A stretch of 64,000 nt of DNA, from the NCBI RefSeq assembly GCF_004000435.1, contig NZ_RBVZ01000002.1, forward strand, positions 612,501 through 676,500, written 5' to 3'. A program made the position numbers and the translations under genes. The stretch is from Alexandriicola marinus (GTDB lineage Bacteria; Pseudomonadota; Alphaproteobacteria; Rhodobacterales; Rhodobacteraceae). The number at the start of each line of letters is the position of its first letter. Positions within the stretch are counted from its first letter, which is position 1. Positions 55,808 through 63,429 of the stretch are shown here, in pieces. The notes under the pieces are model-generated. The model did no database searches and was not told the origin of the DNA. It saw nothing but the letters and a program-made list of their open reading frames with translations.

Positions 55808-56217
55808 TGGGGGGGCTTGTGCTGAAGCTTGCACCTCGAGAGCGGGTCCTGATCAATGGAGCGGTCATCGAAAACGGAGAGCGTCGTTCCCGGTTGTCGA
55901 TCGTTTCGCCGAACGCAAACATCCTTCGCCTGCGGGATGCCATACGCCCGGGCGAGGCCAACACTCCGGTCCGCCGGGTCTGTTACATCGCCCAGTTGAT
56001 CCTGTCGGGGGATGCGCCGGAAGACACCGGTAGCCGACAATTGTGCCAGGGGATTTCCCAACTCATGCACGCGCTGAATGACGAATGCAGCCTGACGCTC
56101 CTGCGTGATGCACACCGATTTGTCGAAGAGGGTGATTTCTATCGCGCAATGAAGAACCTGCGAACGCTTCTTCCAAGGGAGGAAAAGCTGTTCGAACTGG
56201 CGAGGAAGACGTCATGA
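55807..56217 (+). CDS. flbT: FlbT, flagellin mRNA/translation repressor
   Basis: FlbT represses flagellin translation until the hook is complete, by acting on the 5' end of the flagellin mRNA in Caulobacter. The 136-residue protein has the family pattern LVLKLAPRERVLINGAVIEN, RLSIVSPNANILRLRDAI and YIAQLIL. The gene overlaps flaF at its start and DUF1217 at its end (four bases), so the three are coupled. The flagellin leader (54235-54442) is a candidate target. Confidence 0.95.
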   Translation: MGGLVLKLAPRERVLINGAVIENGERRSRLSIVSPNANILRLRDAIRPGEANTPVRRVCYIAQLILSGDAPEDTGSRQLCQGISQLMHALNDECSLTLLRDAHRFVEEGDFYRAMKNLRTLLPREEKLFELARKTS

Positions 56218-57017
56218 CCTTCCAGCCAGTCATCCCCCTGTCCGGCTTTGCCGGCTGGCGGTTTCTCGAACGCACGATGGAGGCGCAGAAGACCAGCTTT
56301 GTCGAAAGCATCGTCATCAAGCGGGCGACAGAGTATTTCGCCGAGGAAATCTCGACCATACGCACTGCCGAGGACCTTGTCGGCAACCGGCGTCTGCTCG
56401 AAGTGGCCCTCGGTGCGTTCGGTCTTGACGAGGACATCAACAGCAAGGCCTTCATCCAGAAGATTCTGGAAGACGGCACCATATCGGATGATGCCCTTGC
56501 CAATCGCCTCACCGACAAACGCTACCGACAATTCGCCGAAGCCTTCGGATTCGGCAATCTCGGACCTAGAACATCGCTTTCAAGCTTTGCCGGTGAGATC
56601 ATCGATCGCTACGAAACCCGGCAATTCGAACTCGCCGTCGGAGAGCAGGATGGCGATATGCGCCTCGCGCTCAGCCTTGCCAACGGGCTGTCGGACATAT
56701 TCGATCAGAACCTGTCGGACGACGGACAATGGTTTTCCATGATGGGCAACCCACCACTGAGACGTACCTTCGAAACGGCACTTGGATTGCCGTCGTCTTT
56801 TGGCCAGATCGACATCGACCTGCAGCTTGAAACCTTCCGGGATCGGTCGCGCGCAACATTCGGGATCGAATCCTTCTCGGATTTCAACGCACCGGAAACT
56901 CAGGAAACGCTGACAAGGTTGTTCCTTGTTCGGTCTCAGGCTGACGGTATCTCGTCACTGTCGAACGGATCTGTCGCGCTCAGCCTCTTGCAGTCATCCC
57001 GGATCAGTTTTGGATAA
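56214..57017 (+). CDS. DUF1217 family flagellar-cluster protein
   Basis: This 267-residue protein matches the DUF1217 pattern: SGFAGWRFLERTMEAQKTSF, a long helical body with QKILEDGTISDDALANRLTD, KRYRQFAEAFGF and LALSLANGLSDIFDQ. It occurs in alphaproteobacterial flagellar gene clusters; the function is not established. It is coupled to flbT at its start, and its 3' end overlaps the 3' end of the convergent fliI by 14 bases. Confidence 0.87.
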   Translation: MTFQPVIPLSGFAGWRFLERTMEAQKTSFVESIVIKRATEYFAEEISTIRTAEDLVGNRRLLEVALGAFGLDEDINSKAFIQKILEDGTISDDALANRLTDKRYRQFAEAFGFGNLGPRTSLSSFAGEIIDRYETRQFELAVGEQDGDMRLALSLANGLSDIFDQNLSDDGQWFSMMGNPPLRRTFETALGLPSSFGQIDIDLQLETFRDRSRATFGIESFSDFNAPETQETLTRLFLVRSQADGISSLSNGSVALSLLQSSRISFG

Positions 57018-58374
57018 AGCGCCGAACCTGCTTCGGAGTGGGCCGTCGTTCCGACTGAGAGGAAGCCGAAAGCGCCCGCCTGAGGTCATCGAACACCAGT
57101 GACGGCGAAGTGGCACCGCGCTTTGTCAGGAATGCTTCCAGTGGTCCGGCGCAGGCGATGGCTGCATCAATATCAGGATCGCTCCCCGCGGTATAAAGGC
57201 CCGACTGGATCATCAGTTCGGCACGGGAATAGACGCCAAGATGTCGCCGGGCCTGCGCAATCAAGGTGTTTTCCGCCGGACTCGCACAGACCGGCAATGA
57301 CCGGGAGACCGATCGCAAGAGATCGATCGCAGGAAACCGCCCGCGTTCGGCAATGTCGCGATCCAGCACGACGTGGCCATCGAGAACACCGCGAAGAATG
57401 TCGGCGATCGGTTCATCCATGTCCGATCCCGCGACAAGGACTGAATAGATGGCCGTGATGTCGCCCATCGTGTCGCTGCCCGGGCCAGCGCGTTCGCAGA
57501 GTGCTGCGATCTCTGGTCCTGTGCTGGAAGGATAGCCGCGCAGCATGGACGAATCGCCTGCTGTGGCGGCGATCTCCCGATGGGCCTCGGCGAAACGGGT
57601 CACACTGTCGATCAATAGGAGAACCTGTCTCCCTTCGTCCCGGAAATGCTCTGCGATCGAGGTCGCGGCCCAGGCGCACCGGCGTCTGAGTTGCGGCGAC
57701 TTGTCGGAGGTTGCGGCCACGACGACAGATCGCGCCATCCCCTCCGGGCCAAGCACATCCTCGACAAAATGCCGGACCTCACGGCCCCGCTCTCCGACGA
57801 GCCCGATGACGATGACATCGGCATCGACCCCTCGCGCAAGATCGGCGAGCAGGGTCGATTTCCCGACGCCTGAGCCCGCAAACAGGCCCAGACGCTGCCC
57901 ACGCGCAATGGGCAGAAGCGTGTCGAACACAGCAAGACCGGTTGCCAGGCGGTCACCCATCGGCCGCCTGATCCGCGCGGGCAAGGCGTTGGTCCTCAAG
58001 TCGCGGGGATGCGCGCCCGGTACAAGAGGTCGGCCATCAATCGGCCGGCCATCCGGATCGACCACGCGGCCGATCCAGCTGTCGTTCGGGGCAAAAGCGC
58101 GTCTTGCGCAAAGAACAACCGGGTCACCCAGATACACCCCATCCGCGGCGCCCTCCAAGAGGCACGAAAGGCCGCCTGTCGTGATCCGAACGACCTCGCC
58201 GGTACGGCGCGTTTGCGACAGACCCAACGAAACGCGATCACCCAAGCGTGCAGCCCCGGACAACCCCGACACCTGAACAAGCGCACCGCTTGCCCCCGTG
58301 ACACGCCCGACCGGACGAACGGTTTCAAGCTCTGAGATCGCGCGGGTCATTCCTTCAAATATCGTCGAGGGCAC
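57004..58374 (-). CDS. fliI: FliI, flagellum-specific ATPase
   Basis: FliI energises type III export of flagellar proteins, together with FliH and FliJ. The 456-residue protein resembles the F1 beta subunit and has Walker A GSGVGKST (167-174), Walker B VLLLIDSVTRFA, and the family motifs VVDPDGRPIDG and GYPSSTGPEIAALCERAG. The GTG at 58374 is chosen because GAAAGGAAAG precedes it; an ATG at 58350 is possible. It is divergent from flgB across an 88-base gap that contains a direct repeat. fliH is not in the window. Confidence 0.95.
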   Translation of the reverse strand: MPSTIFEGMTRAISELETVRPVGRVTGASGALVQVSGLSGAARLGDRVSLGLSQTRRTGEVVRITTGGLSCLLEGAADGVYLGDPVVLCARRAFAPNDSWIGRVVDPDGRPIDGRPLVPGAHPRDLRTNALPARIRRPMGDRLATGLAVFDTLLPIARGQRLGLFAGSGVGKSTLLADLARGVDADVIVIGLVGERGREVRHFVEDVLGPEGMARSVVVAATSDKSPQLRRRCAWAATSIAEHFRDEGRQVLLLIDSVTRFAEAHREIAATAGDSSMLRGYPSSTGPEIAALCERAGPGSDTMGDITAIYSVLVAGSDMDEPIADILRGVLDGHVVLDRDIAERGRFPAIDLLRSVSRSLPVCASPAENTLIAQARRHLGVYSRAELMIQSGLYTAGSDPDIDAAIACAGPLEAFLTKRGATSPSLVFDDLRRALSASSQSERRPTPKQVRRFIQN

Positions 58375-58409
58375 GAACTTTCCTTTCGAGTTGGACGCAA
58401 CAACCCGTT

Positions 58410-58430
58410 CTTAAGGAATCACGCTTAAGG
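58410..58430. repeat. Direct repeat CTTAAGG between fliI and flgB
   Basis: CTTAAGG occurs at 58410-58416 and again at 58424-58430, one and a third helical turns apart. The 6-base core CTTAAG is itself palindromic. It sits in the middle of the divergent fliI-flgB gap and could be the operator for both. The regulator is unknown. Confidence 0.55.
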
Positions 58431-58462
58431 CTTCCTTGCAGTCAGTCGAGGGAGAAGCCCCG

Positions 58463-58849
58463 ATGTATCAGAATCTAGATTTGTTCCGGGTCTCAGGCCA
58501 AATGGCCACTCATGCCGGGAAACGGCAGGCCAACGTGGCCATGAACGTCGCGAACGCCGACACGCCGGGGTATGAGGCCACGCGCATTGCGCGGTTTTCC
58601 GAAAACTACCGGGCCGACGCCGTGGGTCAGCTCAGGACCACCCGAGTCTCACATTTTCAAGGCAGCGCCACATCATCCGCAGCTGCGCCCAAAGGCGCGG
58701 AGGTGGAACCCTCGCCCAATGGAAACTCGGTCTCGCTCGAACTCGAAATGCTCGAAAGCGTGGATGCCGCGCGTGAACACAGCCGCGCGCTAGCCATCTA
58801 CCGGCATGCGATGACGATCGTCCGCAGCACGATAGGCCCGATGAAATGA
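58463..58849 (+). CDS. flgB: FlgB, proximal rod protein
   Basis: FlgB forms the proximal part of the flagellar rod. The 128-residue protein begins MYQNLDLFRVSGQMATHAGK and has the rod/hook N-terminal motif NVAMNVANADTPGY. The C-terminal part, EMLESVDAAREHSRALAIY, gives the usual second helix. The ATG at 58463 follows GAGGGAGA. It overlaps flgC by four bases. This begins the flgB-flgC-fliE-fliQ-flgF-flgG-flgA-flgH-fliL operon. Confidence 0.92.
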   Translation: MYQNLDLFRVSGQMATHAGKRQANVAMNVANADTPGYEATRIARFSENYRADAVGQLRTTRVSHFQGSATSSAAAPKGAEVEPSPNGNSVSLELEMLESVDAAREHSRALAIYRHAMTIVRSTIGPMK

Positions 58850-59238
58850 CAGAATTCAGCGACGCACTCGGCATCGCCTCGAGCGGGATGAACGCCCAAG
58901 CCTCCAGAATGCGCTATGTCTCTGAAAATATCGCGAATAGCGACACTCCGGGCTATCGGCGCAAGATGGTCGAATTCGAAGGAGATTTCGCGACGGGGGG
59001 CCAGACCGGCCGGGTCGAACTTGGCCCGGTCATGCTCGATCGCTCCGAGCTGGGACTAATCTACGACCCTTCCCACATCCTGTCGGATGACACCGGCCAC
59101 TACGAGGGATCGAATGTCGATCTTCTCGTCGAGATCGCCGACGCCCGCGAGGCGTCGCGAAGCTACGAAGCAAACCTCAAGGTCTTTGATCAGGTCCGAC
59201 AGATGTCGACCTCGCTCATGGAACTCTTGCGCAGATAG
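58846..59238 (+). CDS. flgC: FlgC, proximal rod protein
   Basis: FlgC polymerises with FlgB and FlgF in the flagellar rod. The 130-residue protein starts FSDALGIASSGMNAQASRMR, with the flagellar rod motif VSENIANSDTPGYRRK, and ends with a helix, DAREASRSYEANLKVFDQVR then QMSTSLMELLRR. The start is coupled to the flgB stop (ATGA). fliE follows after 11 bases. Confidence 0.95.
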   Translation: MTEFSDALGIASSGMNAQASRMRYVSENIANSDTPGYRRKMVEFEGDFATGGQTGRVELGPVMLDRSELGLIYDPSHILSDDTGHYEGSNVDLLVEIADAREASRSYEANLKVFDQVRQMSTSLMELLRR

Positions 59239-59249
59239 GAGACTGACAC

Positions 59250-59543
59250 ATGGACCTGAATTCAATCCTCGCCGCCCGGAACTATGACGCGAACCGGACC
59301 GTTACCCGGCCCGAACCGGATGCCGGTTCCGCCCTCGGTCAGACGCTTGGGAATGCCGCGTCCGACTTTGCCGCGACCTTGCAGGAAAGCGAGACCATCG
59401 CGATGCAGGCAATGACTTCGGGGGCCGATCCACACGCGCTTGTTCAGGCGTTGACCCAGACCGAGCTGGCCGTCGAAACGGCAGTCACGATCAGGAACAA
59501 GGTGGTCGAAGCCTATCAGGAAATCCTCCGGATGCCGGTCTGA
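59250..59543 (+). CDS. fliE: FliE, MS-ring/rod junction protein
   Basis: FliE connects the MS ring to the rod and is exported early. The 97-residue protein is helical, with TLQESETIAMQAMTSGADPH then ALVQALTQTELAVETAVTIR and NKVVEAYQEILRMPV, the conserved C-terminal of the family. The ATG at 59250 has AGGAGAC upstream. fliQ follows after 3 bases. Confidence 0.94.
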   Translation: MDLNSILAARNYDANRTVTRPEPDAGSALGQTLGNAASDFAATLQESETIAMQAMTSGADPHALVQALTQTELAVETAVTIRNKVVEAYQEILRMPV

Positions 59544-59546
59544 TCC

Positions 59547-59813
59547 ATGCCAGAGGCCATATTCTACGACACGATGAAACAGGGGCTGTGGGTCGCTACG
59601 CTCATTTCCCTGCCGATCCTGTCAGTCGCCCTGGCGGCGGGCCTTGTCGTCGGCCTGTTTCAGGCACTGACCTCCATCCAGGAGATGACGCTGACTTTCG
59701 TCCCGAAACTGGCAGCCATCGTGATCGTCTTCTGGATGACGATGAGTTTCATGACCGAAGCGCTCGTATCCTTGTTCAGGGACATGCTGATCCCGATCGT
59801 AGCCGGAGCCTGA
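59547..59813 (+). CDS. fliQ: FliQ, export apparatus membrane protein
   Basis: FliQ is a component of the type III export gate with FliP and FliR. The 88-residue protein consists of two hydrophobic hairpins (LWVATLISLPILSVALAAGL and LAAIVIVFWMTMSFMTEALV) with the conserved ALTSIQEMTLTFVPK between them. fliP and fliR are not in the window. The start at 59547 is directly after fliE. Confidence 0.95.
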   Translation: MPEAIFYDTMKQGLWVATLISLPILSVALAAGLVVGLFQALTSIQEMTLTFVPKLAAIVIVFWMTMSFMTEALVSLFRDMLIPIVAGA

Positions 59814-59816
59814 CCC

Positions 59817-60533
59817 ATGGAAAACGCAACCTACGCCTCGCTGACACGGCAATCGGGACTGATGTCGGAATTGCGCAGTATCGCCAACAATATCGCGAAT
59901 GCCTCGACGACGGGCTATCGGGCCGAGGGCGTGATCTTTTCAGAACACGTCACCCGGCTTGGCCGCAACCATGCCTCCCTGTCGATGCCGCTCGCGCAGG
60001 GTCGCGACACCTCGTTCGAACAGGGCGGCCTGTCGCGAACCGGGGGCACCTTCGATCTTGCCATCGAAGGCGAAGGGTTTTTTCTTGTGCAGACGCCGGA
60101 AGGTGAACGCCTGTCGCGCAACGGACATTTCACGCCGAACGAGAACGGCGATCTTGTCACGGCGGACGGTTATCCGGTGCTGGATGCCGGCGGCGCACCG
60201 GTCTTTGTTCCGCAGGGGGTCACGGGCGTCGCGATTGCGTCGGATGGAACGATCTCCGCCGATGGTCAGCCGATCGGCCAGATCGGCCTTTACCTGCCCG
60301 AGGATCCCAATGGTCTTGTCCGGGAAGACGGCGTTCGGTTCCGCGCCGATGCGGGTGTCGGACCTGCGCCGCTTGCCCATCTTGTTCAGGGGTTTCTCGA
60401 ACAATCGAACGTCAATCCGATCCTTGAAGTCTCCCGGATGATCGAGGTGCAGCGCGCCTACGAACTCGGCCAAAGCTTTCTCGATCTGGAGGATCAGCGC
60501 ATCCGAAACATGATCCGCGACATCCACCGCTAG
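59817..60533 (+). CDS. flgF: FlgF, proximal rod protein
   Basis: FlgF is part of the flagellar rod and belongs to the FlgE/F/G family. The 238-residue protein has MENATYASLTRQSGLMSELR then SIANNIANASTTGYRAEG at the start, the central FDLAIEGEGFFLVQTPEGER and LSRNGHFTPNENGDLVTADG, and the C-terminal QGFLEQSNVNPILEVSRMIE then VQRAYEL. Distinguished from flgG by length and by the N-terminus. It is followed by flgG after 30 bases. Confidence 0.94.
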   Translation: MENATYASLTRQSGLMSELRSIANNIANASTTGYRAEGVIFSEHVTRLGRNHASLSMPLAQGRDTSFEQGGLSRTGGTFDLAIEGEGFFLVQTPEGERLSRNGHFTPNENGDLVTADGYPVLDAGGAPVFVPQGVTGVAIASDGTISADGQPIGQIGLYLPEDPNGLVREDGVRFRADAGVGPAPLAHLVQGFLEQSNVNPILEVSRMIEVQRAYELGQSFLDLEDQRIRNMIRDIHR

Positions 60534-60563
60534 ACCGTCACATCAAACCGGAGACCTGAACCG

Positions 60564-61349
60564 ATGAGAGCCCTACAGATCGCAGCGGCCGGAATGTCCG
60601 CGCAACAAACCCGTGTCGAGGTCATCTCCAACAACCTCGCGAACATGAACACCACGGGCTATAACGCCCGTCGCGCCGAATTCGCCGATCTGCATTACCA
60701 GCAGGTGACCCGCCCGGGCACGATCAACGCCTCTGACGGGACGATCGTTCCAACCGGTGTGCAGCTTGGCCTGGGCGTCAGGGCGACCTCGGTCTCGGTC
60801 ATTCTGGCGCAAGGGGCGCTCAGCTCGACCGGCGGCGATCTTGATGTCGCGATCGAAGGCGATGGATTCCTCGAGGTGACGCTGCCGGACGGTCGTGCCG
60901 CCTATACGCGGGATGGCGGTCTCAAGCGCACGGGCGACGGGCTTATCGTGACGTCAGACGGCTATCCTGTCGTGCCCAATGTCACGATTCCTGAAGATGC
61001 CCTTTCGATTTCGATCAATGCGGAAGGTGAGATCTATGCCTTCTTCCAGGATCGGGTTGAGCCGGAATTCTTAGGTCAGTTCACATTGGCCGGATTCTCG
61101 AATCCACGCGGTCTCGAGGCAATCGGCTCGAACCTCTTCGTCGAGACGGGCGCATCCGGGCCTTCCTTGGTCAATACGCCGGGGATAGATGGCCTCGGGA
61201 CCCTGCGGCAGGGGTTTCTCGAGGACAGTTCCGTTGATCCCGTCAAGGAAGTGACCGACCTGATCGAGGCCCAGCGCGGATATGAACTGAATTCCAAGGT
61301 GATTACCGCCGCCGACCAGATGTTGAGCGCGATGGTCCAGATCAGATGA
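60564..61349 (+). CDS. flgG: FlgG, distal rod protein
   Basis: FlgG makes up the distal rod. The 261-residue protein begins MRALQIAAAGMSAQQTRVEV then ISNNLANMNTTGYNARRAEF, has the central ALSSTGGDLDVAIEGDGF and the C-terminal RQGFLEDSSVDPVKEVTDLI then EAQRGYELNSKVITAADQML. The length matches the family. The stop overlaps the flgA start by four bases (ATGA). Confidence 0.96.
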   Translation: MRALQIAAAGMSAQQTRVEVISNNLANMNTTGYNARRAEFADLHYQQVTRPGTINASDGTIVPTGVQLGLGVRATSVSVILAQGALSSTGGDLDVAIEGDGFLEVTLPDGRAAYTRDGGLKRTGDGLIVTSDGYPVVPNVTIPEDALSISINAEGEIYAFFQDRVEPEFLGQFTLAGFSNPRGLEAIGSNLFVETGASGPSLVNTPGIDGLGTLRQGFLEDSSVDPVKEVTDLIEAQRGYELNSKVITAADQMLSAMVQIR

Positions 61350-61765
61350 TCCGCATCGTCGCCCTGACCCTGATCGCCGGCAGTGCAAGCCAGGCCGAGA
61401 CTGTTGTCGCCGCACGCACGATCCCTGCGCAGTCGCTCATCATGGAGACCGATCTGGCGATCATCGATCAGACCGTGCCCGGCGCAATCGCCGACCCGGC
61501 AATCGTGATCGGCCAGGAGGCGCGGATCGCCCTGTATGCCGGACGCCCCATCAGAACGGGCGATATCGCAGCCCCTGCGGTCGTGGATCGCAACGACATC
61601 ATTCCGCTGGTCTACCAGGGTGGTGCCCTGATGATCTCGACCGAGGGCCGCGCGCTGGAGCGTGCCGGTGCCGGAGAGTTCATCCGCGTGATGAACATCT
61701 CATCAAGAAATACCGTGACAGCGCGGGTGGCCCAGGATGGCACCGCCTATGTCTCCGCTCAGTGA
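61346..61765 (+). CDS. flgA: FlgA, P-ring assembly chaperone (short form)
   Basis: FlgA helps assemble the FlgI P-ring in the periplasm. The 139-residue protein has a signal peptide (MIRIVALTLIAGSASQA) and one SAF-type domain: VVAARTIPAQSLIMETDLAI, VIGQEARIALYAGRPIRTGD and RNDIIPLVYQGGALMIST, then AGAGEFIRVMNISSRNTVTA. Compared with enteric FlgA (about 220 residues) the N-terminal half is missing, as in other Rhodobacterales. It is coupled to flgG. Confidence 0.92.
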   Translation: MIRIVALTLIAGSASQAETVVAARTIPAQSLIMETDLAIIDQTVPGAIADPAIVIGQEARIALYAGRPIRTGDIAAPAVVDRNDIIPLVYQGGALMISTEGRALERAGAGEFIRVMNISSRNTVTARVAQDGTAYVSAQ

Positions 61766-61776
61766 CAGGAGATCTG

Positions 61777-62511
61777 ATGCGACAAAAATTCGCCGGAAGC
61801 CTCGCATTGTGCCTTGGCGCCGCCTGCACCACCCAACAGGGGCTGGGAACGCCACCGCCGCTGGAACCTGCCGAAATCTCGGCCGAATACACGGCCATGG
61901 TCACCCCCGCGCTTCAGGATCCTCTGAGCCTTCTGGAACAGCCTCTGCCCACAACCGCGTCACTGTGGACAGGTGAGCGTGGGTCGCTTCTTGGTGACAG
62001 GCGCGCCATGCAGCGCGGCGATATCCTCACAGTCGTCATCGAGATCGACGACAGCGCGCAGATCAGCAACTCGAGCGATCGCTCCCGAAGCGGCAGCGAA
62101 AGCCTGAACATAGGTGAATTCCTCGGAATCCCCCAGCGGGCCGACGAGGTCCTGCCGGACGGCCTCGGCATCCAGCCCGGTGTCGAGACGAATTCGGCCA
62201 GCGCATTCAGCGGCAACGGATCCGTTGCCAGGAATGAACAACTTACCCTGCGGATCGCCGCAACGGTGACAGATGTCCTGCCCAATGGTGTTCTGTCGAT
62301 CGAAGGCCAACAACAGGTCAGGGTCAATTTCGAGATGAGGGAACTGCTCGTCTCGGGCTTCGTGCGGCCTGCCGACGTAAGCCGACAGAACGAAATCACT
62401 TATGACAAGATCGCATCTGCCCGAATCTCTTATGGCGGGCAGGGCCAGATCTCCGATGTTCAACAACCACGCTGGGGCCAACAGGTCGCAGATATCCTGC
62501 TGCCGTTCTGA
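61777..62511 (+). CDS. flgH: FlgH, L-ring lipoprotein
   Basis: FlgH forms the outer-membrane L ring. The 244-residue lipoprotein has the signal MRQKFAGSLALCLGAACTTQ with the cysteine at residue 17 in LGAAC. The family body follows: SLWTGERGSLLGDRRAMQRG, DILTVVIEIDDSAQISNSSD, VTDVLPNGVLSIEGQQQVRV and FVRPADVSRQNEITYDKIAS, then ARISYGGQG. The ATG at 61777 is preceded by AGGAGA; a GTG at 61762 overlaps flgA and is less likely. Confidence 0.95.
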   Translation: MRQKFAGSLALCLGAACTTQQGLGTPPPLEPAEISAEYTAMVTPALQDPLSLLEQPLPTTASLWTGERGSLLGDRRAMQRGDILTVVIEIDDSAQISNSSDRSRSGSESLNIGEFLGIPQRADEVLPDGLGIQPGVETNSASAFSGNGSVARNEQLTLRIAATVTDVLPNGVLSIEGQQQVRVNFEMRELLVSGFVRPADVSRQNEITYDKIASARISYGGQGQISDVQQPRWGQQVADILLPF

Positions 62512-62520
62512 GGAAAACCG

Positions 62521-63039
62521 ATGAAACTTCTCTTGCCCGTGATTCTCCTGTTGCTTGGCGTCGGTGGCGGCGTGGGCGCGGGAATGATCCTCTTTCCGCC
62601 TGAGCCCGACCTTCCGGACATGGCGATCACAGATCCTTGTGGCCCCGGGATCGGCGAAAACAACCAGATTGCCGACGCCTCGGCCGAAAACGGCAACGCG
62701 GACGTCTCGACCGGAGAAAAGGATTATGCCCGCCTCAACAACCAGTTCGTCGTTCCGGTTGTCCGGGACGAAAAGGTGGCCAGCCTTGTGGTCGTCTCGC
62801 TGAGCGTCGAAGTGCCATTCGGACAACAGGAGCTGGTTTTTGAACGAGAGCCCAAGCTTCGCGATGCGTTTCTGCAGGTCTTGTTCGAACATGCGAACCT
62901 TGGTGGCTTTGAAGGTAATTTCACGTCGAACTCGAACATGAGAACCCTGCGCGACGCCTTGCGCAGCGCCGCGCGCGACTCTATCGGCCCCGAGGCAAGC
63001 GACGTTCTGATCCTCGAAATGGTTCGGCAAGACGTCTAG
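62521..63039 (+). CDS. fliL: FliL-like flagellar basal body-associated protein
   Basis: FliL interacts with the stators and rotor and affects torque. The 172-residue protein has an N-terminal membrane helix (LLLPVILLLLGVGGGVGAGM), an acidic linker and a C-terminal domain typical of FliL: NNQFVVPVVRDEKVASLVVV, SLSVEVPFGQQE, LRDAFLQVLFEHAN and NMRTLRDALRSAARDSIGPE then ASDVLILEMVRQDV. It is 9 bases after flgH. The linker is longer than in the enteric protein. Confidence 0.88.
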   Translation: MKLLLPVILLLLGVGGGVGAGMILFPPEPDLPDMAITDPCGPGIGENNQIADASAENGNADVSTGEKDYARLNNQFVVPVVRDEKVASLVVVSLSVEVPFGQQELVFEREPKLRDAFLQVLFEHANLGGFEGNFTSNSNMRTLRDALRSAARDSIGPEASDVLILEMVRQDV

Positions 63040-63069
63040 TCTAGATCTGTCCCGATCCCCGGTTTCGGA

Positions 63070-63429
63070 TCAGCGCGCCCCGGGCTTCTTCGTAGATTTG
63101 CACAACGCGTCGATCGCGGACTTGCGACCGAACGACAGACGCAATTCAGCTTTCGCCCGCTCCTGATCGATCCTCAAGCGGAGGATCCGCTGGTTGACTT
63201 CTGTGCGACGGATCTCGGCCCAAGCCTGCCACCTCAGATCGGCGCCGGCCAGACTTGCTGGATCAACCAGTTCGCCTTCGCCAGTCTGCGCATGGCGGCC
63301 CGACAGGTCGCGCAATCGTTGCTGAAGCTCCTCCTCTTGCTGTTTCAGCTTGGCCAGGCTGCTCTGCCTTGAGCGGTATTCCGCATCGATCAGCGGACGA
63401 AGCCGCTCAAGCTGAGACCGTCGCGTCAT
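63070..63429 (-). CDS. Coiled-coil protein next to flhB (FliJ-like)
   Basis: This 119-residue protein is almost wholly helical and charged: RSQLERLRPLIDAEYRSRQS, SLAKLKQQEEELQQRLRDLS, then a break (GRHAQTGEGELVDPASLAGA) and a second helix, WAEIRRTEVNQRILRLRIDQ, ERAKAELRLSF. Its length, coiled coil and position suggest a FliJ equivalent, the export-apparatus chaperone-escort that works with FliI and FlhA. Sequence similarity to FliJ is too weak for a firm name. Its start overlaps the flhB stop by four bases. Confidence 0.55.
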   Translation of the reverse strand: MTRRSQLERLRPLIDAEYRSRQSSLAKLKQQEEELQQRLRDLSGRHAQTGEGELVDPASLAGADLRWQAWAEIRRTEVNQRILRLRIDQERAKAELRLSFGRKSAIDALCKSTKKPGAR

